Positions 59,704-64,000 of a stretch of 64,000 nucleotides of DNA are shown here, in pieces (position 1 is the first letter of the stretch; each line of letters begins with the position of its first letter). Made by a program: the position numbers and the translations under genes. Origin of the DNA: Citrus sinensis. Lineage: Eukaryota > Streptophyta > Magnoliopsida > Sapindales > Rutaceae. The DNA lies in assembly GCF_022201045.2 (NCBI RefSeq), contig NC_068557.1, positions 5,828,001 to 5,892,000 of the forward strand. Direction: 5' to 3'. The notes under the pieces were generated by a model that worked only from the letters and a program-made list of their open reading frames with translations, did no database searches and had not been told where the DNA came from.

Positions 59704-60328
59704 ATTTGCTCATAATATTTTTATAATAGTTAATAACTCCCCTAATAATATAAGTTTATAGTATTACCCTTATTTTCAAATACACTTTTATTTATATTTA
59801 TTATAAATTAAATAAATTACATGAATAGAAATTAAAATAAAAAAATTAAGTATTAAAAATAAGAAATATATTTTTTGACGTAAAAAAGTTAATAATAGAA
59901 TATTTTTATTGAACTTTTTATTTTATAAATATTTTCTTATAATAAATATATAAGAAAATTATTATAAAATGATAAAAAAATATTATAAGAAAACTTGAAT
60001 AATAAATAAAAATTATTATAAAATAAATAATAAAATAATTTTCTTGTACTTTTTATATTTAATTTTAAAATATTATAAAATATTTATTAGAAGAAAATGT
60101 TTAAAAAATAAAAAGTGCAAAAAAAATTATGATTATTATGTTTTGTTCACATCAAAGCATATATTTCTTATTTTTAATACTTATTTTTTTATTCAGTTTC
60201 TATTCATATGATTTATTTAATTTATAATAAATATAAATAAAAGTGTATTTGAAAATAGAGGTAATATTATAAATTAATACTGTCAGGGGAATTATTGACT
60301 ATTATAAAAATAGCAAGGGAGTACATGG
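59704..60328. mobile_element. ~620-bp AT-rich full-length foldback (palindromic) element
   Basis: The left arm from 59704 (TTGCTCATAATATTTTTATA) and the reverse complement of the right end at 60328 (TTGCTATTTTTATAATAG) stay collinear inward, with few indels, almost to the centre. Shared landmarks are CCCCTxATAATATAAGTTTA, AAATACACTTTTATTTATAT, GAAATATATxTTTTGA and GAACTTTTTATTTTATAAA. No ORF. The whole unit would fold into one long hairpin. A target duplication was not identified with confidence. Confidence 0.75.
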
Positions 60329-60371
60329 TATTTATTAATTACAGTAAGGGGGAAATTAGCAATCTTCATGT

Positions 60372-60397
60372 AGGTGTGTGTGTGGGGGGGGGGGGGG
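60372..60397. repeat. (GT)n-G14 simple sequence
   Basis: GTGTGTGTGT runs straight into 14 consecutive G (about 60384-60397). This is the only long G tract in an AT-rich region; its length may be unreliable. Confidence 0.7.
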
Positions 60398-60418
60398 TTC
60401 AAGATCTTAGGCTTTTTT

Positions 60419-60520
60419 TAAATTTGAGATGAATTGACAGTAGTATAACATATTTTTATAACAATATTAGACAACATTGTAAAAATATGTTCACACCATT
60501 GTCAATTTGTCCCAAATTTT
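60419..60520. mobile_element. ~100-bp MITE hairpin
   Basis: AAATTTGAGATGAATTGACA continuing to ATATTTTTATAACAATAT on the left pairs with the right side read in reverse, AAATTTGGGACAAATTGACA continuing to ATATTTTTACAATGTTG. Arms are about 48 bp with a very short loop. Confidence 0.75.
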
Positions 60521-60529
60521 AATCCTACA

Positions 60530-63500
60530 TTATAGAGAGAGAGATAGAGAGAATCATCCTTACGTGCAAGTGCCTTCATTTTTTTTTAATGCGGAATTAA
60601 ACCGTTTGGCTTAATAGAATTATTTTTTTAATGCAATATAAAACCGTGCAATTTTATAGCATTAAAAACTGTCTTTATTAAACCATACGGCTTAAAAGCG
60701 TGCCCGCATGGGAGGGGAAAAAAAAGAGTGCCCACGCTAGAGAAAGATTGTATATATACATATCATACCTGCTCTATAAGATTGGTATTTTTAAACACCA
60801 AATCCATTGATATTTGCACCTTTGTAAATTTGATGCCCATTAAGGACAATCCTTATTAACATTTTATGATGTTTTTAATAGATATGGTTTCTACATGTGT
60901 GGTCAGTGTAATGGATTATAATTCTCTTATAATATGATTCATCTGAGTAAATACTATATAATTGGTACATGAGAATATAATAAATATTGATTACATATAA
61001 ATAAAAATACACATATCAAAAAATTCTTAAAATAATTCAAACGTGCTTAGATCATAAAAGAATCTTTATTCGAGTATAATAGTCGGTACAAAGTAATGCA
61101 TATAATTAGTTACATCAGGTCACAGTGTGCGTTCATTTAATTTTAAAGAAAAAGAAAACCCAGGTATCTATTTGTGAAATATTGCTAATTTTTATTCTAC
61201 ATTAATTGAGCAAGTTCGGCCAGCTAAGGCTTTGATTTCTTTATAAACTATATTAGAAAGAGGAAGATTCCATGGGACATAATCAATCATATTATACGTT
61301 TTATATTGCCAAATTCTTTTGTAAAAAGTACCTGAAGTTCAAGTGAGAAAAAAGGAAAGTGGACTGGCCTGCAGTGATTACTTCCTAATTCAAACCATGA
61401 AGATGATCATGGAGTTAGAACATGAGCTAAAGCTACCTAAACATTTAAACGTAATTTAGCTCATTTCATATATATGACTCATTTCATTTTATTTTTTGTA
61501 CGCTAAAAGAGTATCATTGTATCTACTTCACTGTATGTGATGCAGTAGTGGGGTTCTTAATTACTGCAATGTCTGAGGTGCGAGGGATGATAAACAGTGA
61601 AGAATATATGTAATAAAAAGGAGACAAAGGTGAAAATCCAACTAAGATTCGCATGCTATTTTTTTTCTCTACTCCCTCACATGGGAAAACAATTCTTTGT
61701 GATCCTATGAGAGTATTGACATCTCTACTGCTACTTACTGTTTACAGACAATATTAATGTCAATGCTATAATGAAAAGGTCAAAAATTCACAAGAAATAT
61801 TACTATTTTGTAGTGGTTAGCAAAGACTTCAACTCAATGGTTGGGGAAGTCAACAAATTTTCTTGTACTACTGTTACTATTATCTGTTGTAGAAAAGAGA
61901 TATAGTGTTGGATTGAAGAAAGTTGATTTTGAAGCTTGAAAAACGAAATTGATGGATGGACAGAAAGGAAATTGATTTAAGGTCTAATTTTTTTCTCCAT
62001 TTTTCCTTTGTTCACACTTAGCTGGCTAGGTCCCATATTTAATTTATATATGTAAAGGGGAATTTATCTGTTGGATGAGATATGTGTGAGTGATCTTTTC
62101 CCCTTTGTTATGAATATGATGGTGATGTGGGCATATTAGAACAGATGAGTGATGTGTGCGTGTGTTTCCCCTCCTTTTTATGATAGTGAAATGTCGATAA
62201 ACATAAAAACACACTCCCATAGTTAGTTTTATTTCGGTGCACTCGTGAACTGAGTCACCCTTTTAGTAAATGATATTGTCACACTGTTAATTTAGCATTT
62301 TATTAACTCGATCCAAAAATTAGACGCTACATGATTGTACCAATTGTACTTAGAAAATATTAAGGTGTCTCTCCTATATACCACCATAAATCTACGAAAA
62401 TATATTCAATGAATAGTGTGGCGCTTGTATGCTCTTTTTGTATGAATAAATAGGTAATAGATAGTCTCTCAAATCAAGTATTCCCTTTAAATATCCTTCG
62501 AATGCAGTGATGAAACCTTATAAGAGAATTTTAGTTATTTTGGACATATTTAGTTTACAATATATATATATCTTTAGACGATTCTTTACTTCAAACATAC
62601 GGAATTAACATAGAAAATCTTTAGCTTTGGAACTTGACCTGCTTTATGTATAAATTCAAATTGTATTTTGGAACTTCAAGTTACATGCTAGCTTTTTGAA
62701 ACCTGATTTTTAAAAGGTTACTTGAAACCCCTTCACTTTTTCAAGTATCACACAGATCAATCAAGCATACGATTTACTCTCAGCCTCACACTAAATTAAG
62801 GAGAAATGGTACATATAATTAGAAGTGAGCTCCCAATGCTAGTGCCAAAAATTAATAACGACGCAATGATCACTGGATATCAATGATTGCTGCTGTTACA
62901 AGTCCATTTATCTACATTTTAGAATTTTTAGATTTTATATGTAGTTGGTGGCTTATATTTGTTGAACCATATAATATAATATGGAGCATAAACTATTTTA
63001 GGTTGGTGACGGAGTTGCATATAAAATAAACCTAACTAATAATTAGGTATCTCGATAGATTCTAAACCAATTAATTAAAATCGATTATATTAACTTGTAT
63101 CTTAATTAAGTATTCAGGTTAGGATATATACTAATACCATGTATGTACTTTTTTTCTTTCGTTAAATATATAACACAATTAATAATGAATAAATATTCTC
63201 CCCCCTCATGTGAGCTGACGTCTTGTATTTCAGCCTAAGAGGTTATACAATCTAGTCCCAACATAGAGTGACACCTAATAGAGGCACATGGTAAGTGTTC
63301 AAAAAAGGAGGCATACGTCAAGGGAACTGGAGAATATGTAAAGTACCAAACTTCTGTAAGTAATAAGAAGATGGGTTCAGAAACAGAGATATATATGTAC
63401 ATGTAGATTATCTCATAGTTCTTAGACAGAATTCTCATTAAATGTGCAAGAGGCTGCAAAAATTAAGGATGCTTTTAGCTCAACTGCAGACTTTTACATG

Positions 63501-63770
63501 GTTGTTTGAAGTGGACTCAACAGCATTTTCTGACAAACTAGCTAGCCAGTACTCTCAGCAAATTAAGTCAAGGAAACAAAATTAGGTCTCAATTAAGTTT
63601 CAAGAAATGTACTCTCATAATTAAGAAGACATTCTTTCATAAAATTAGAATATGGACATAATATAATACAATGACAAGTAAAACACAGTCCATTATGAAT
63701 CTCGAAGAGAAACCCTAAAAGGGTTTTTTTGTCATATTTTATAAAATACAATGACAAATCAATTAAGGTC
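60530..63770. other. AT-rich intergenic region 3' of the LOB-domain gene
   Basis: About 3.2 kb with no recognisable gene on either strand. The proximal part should include the 3'UTR of the minus-strand LOB-domain gene. A TATATATATA tract lies near 62562. Confidence 0.4.
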
Positions 63771-64000
63771 TTACATGCTGCTGCTTTCTCCTCCCTCATG
63801 GCTACCATCATTATTATTATTCCATTGAGATGGGAAATAAAACCCTGAATTTTGTTCATTAGTGTCACTTCTTGCTCCAAACTGAGGTGGCATTTCATTG
63901 CAAGCATAACGGATCAAATCAGCATTTGTGGCATCTAACTCTCTTTGCAGCCTCATGACTTGTCTTTGAAGGACAGAAATGGCTCCAACACAGCCATACA
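63771..64000 (-). CDS. LBD25: LOB-domain protein, C-terminal part (LBD25-like)
   Basis: Partial: 76 codons before TGA (stop at 63773-63771), cut by the window's right edge. The visible start YGCVGAISVLQRQVMRLQRE is the end of the LOB domain. It holds the conserved GAISxLQxQ helix and the leucine-zipper-like coil (LQRELDATNADLIRYACNE). A short variable Asn/Ser-rich tail follows (QWNNNNDGSHEGGESSSM). The CX2CX6CX3C zinc motif and the GAS block lie outside the window. LBDs are plant transcription factors of organ boundary and lateral root development. The tail and the position beside oleosin, RST1 and CDT2 point to LBD25 (At3g27650 from memory). Confidence 0.88.
   Translation of the reverse strand, partial: YGCVGAISVLQRQVMRLQRELDATNADLIRYACNEMPPQFGARSDTNEQNSGFYFPSQWNNNNDGSHEGGESSSM

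Noticed and set aside
1..64000. tRNA, rRNA genes, CRISPR arrays, bacterial operons, endogenous viral genes
   Set aside because: None seen; the only tRNA-like signals are A/B-box SINE heads, and gene structure is plant nuclear throughout.

Overview
This is a nuclear genome window from a flowering plant, almost certainly a eudicot. Genes are intron-rich and AT-rich with canonical GT..AG splice sites. The spaces between genes and the larger introns are full of decayed transposons. Species cannot be named from sequence alone. Gene names below rest on protein similarity recognised by eye. Arabidopsis locus numbers are from memory and were not looked up.

Layout, left to right. 1-4.8 kb: a transposon graveyard with a SINE-like head and degenerate tandem repeats, a three-copy repeat, and a cleanly bounded 1,003-bp hAT element with a perfect 8-bp target duplication. 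4.9-8.4 kb (+): a FLOE/DUF1421 prion-like gene. 10.7-20.6 kb (+): a CCCH zinc-finger/RRM RNA-binding gene of the RBM26/27 type with a 4.7-kb 5'UTR intron holding two LINE 3' relics. 21.3-22.8 kb: a decayed PIF/Harbinger transposon. 25.7-27.6 kb (-): an intronless P-class PPR gene. 28.6-47.6 kb (-): RST1, reconstructed as 25 exons joined in phase into 1,856 codons; its 3.7-kb intron 4 carries a 3.2-kb foldback element with arms of about 1.2 kb. 47.9-51.5 kb (+): a SWD2/APRF1-type WD40 gene, head-to-head with RST1 across 328 bp. 52.3-52.8 kb (-): a seed oleosin with RY, ABRE and TATA elements upstream. 54.4-57.8 kb (+): the exon-by-exon wreck of a CDT2/DTL-type WD40 gene. 58-63.7 kb: AT-rich DNA with several foldback/MITE elements. 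63.8-64 kb (-): the 3' end of a LOB-domain gene (LBD25-like), cut by the window edge.

The gene set is informative as a block. RST1, oleosin, LBD25, CDT2 and the CCCH/RRM gene correspond to neighbours on Arabidopsis chromosome 3 (about At3g27640-At3g27700). The FLOE and APRF1/S2La pair corresponds to adjacent genes on chromosome 5 (At5g14530-At5g14540). This window appears to keep both sets together, as expected of an ancestral block that was later duplicated and fractionated, with CDT2 dying in place here.

I found no unknown multi-gene system. The strongest new observations are the in-place CDT2 relic, the giant inverted repeat inside RST1 (a gene that itself works in RNA-exosome control of small RNAs), the upstream ORFs of the CCCH gene, and the well-bounded hAT and foldback elements.
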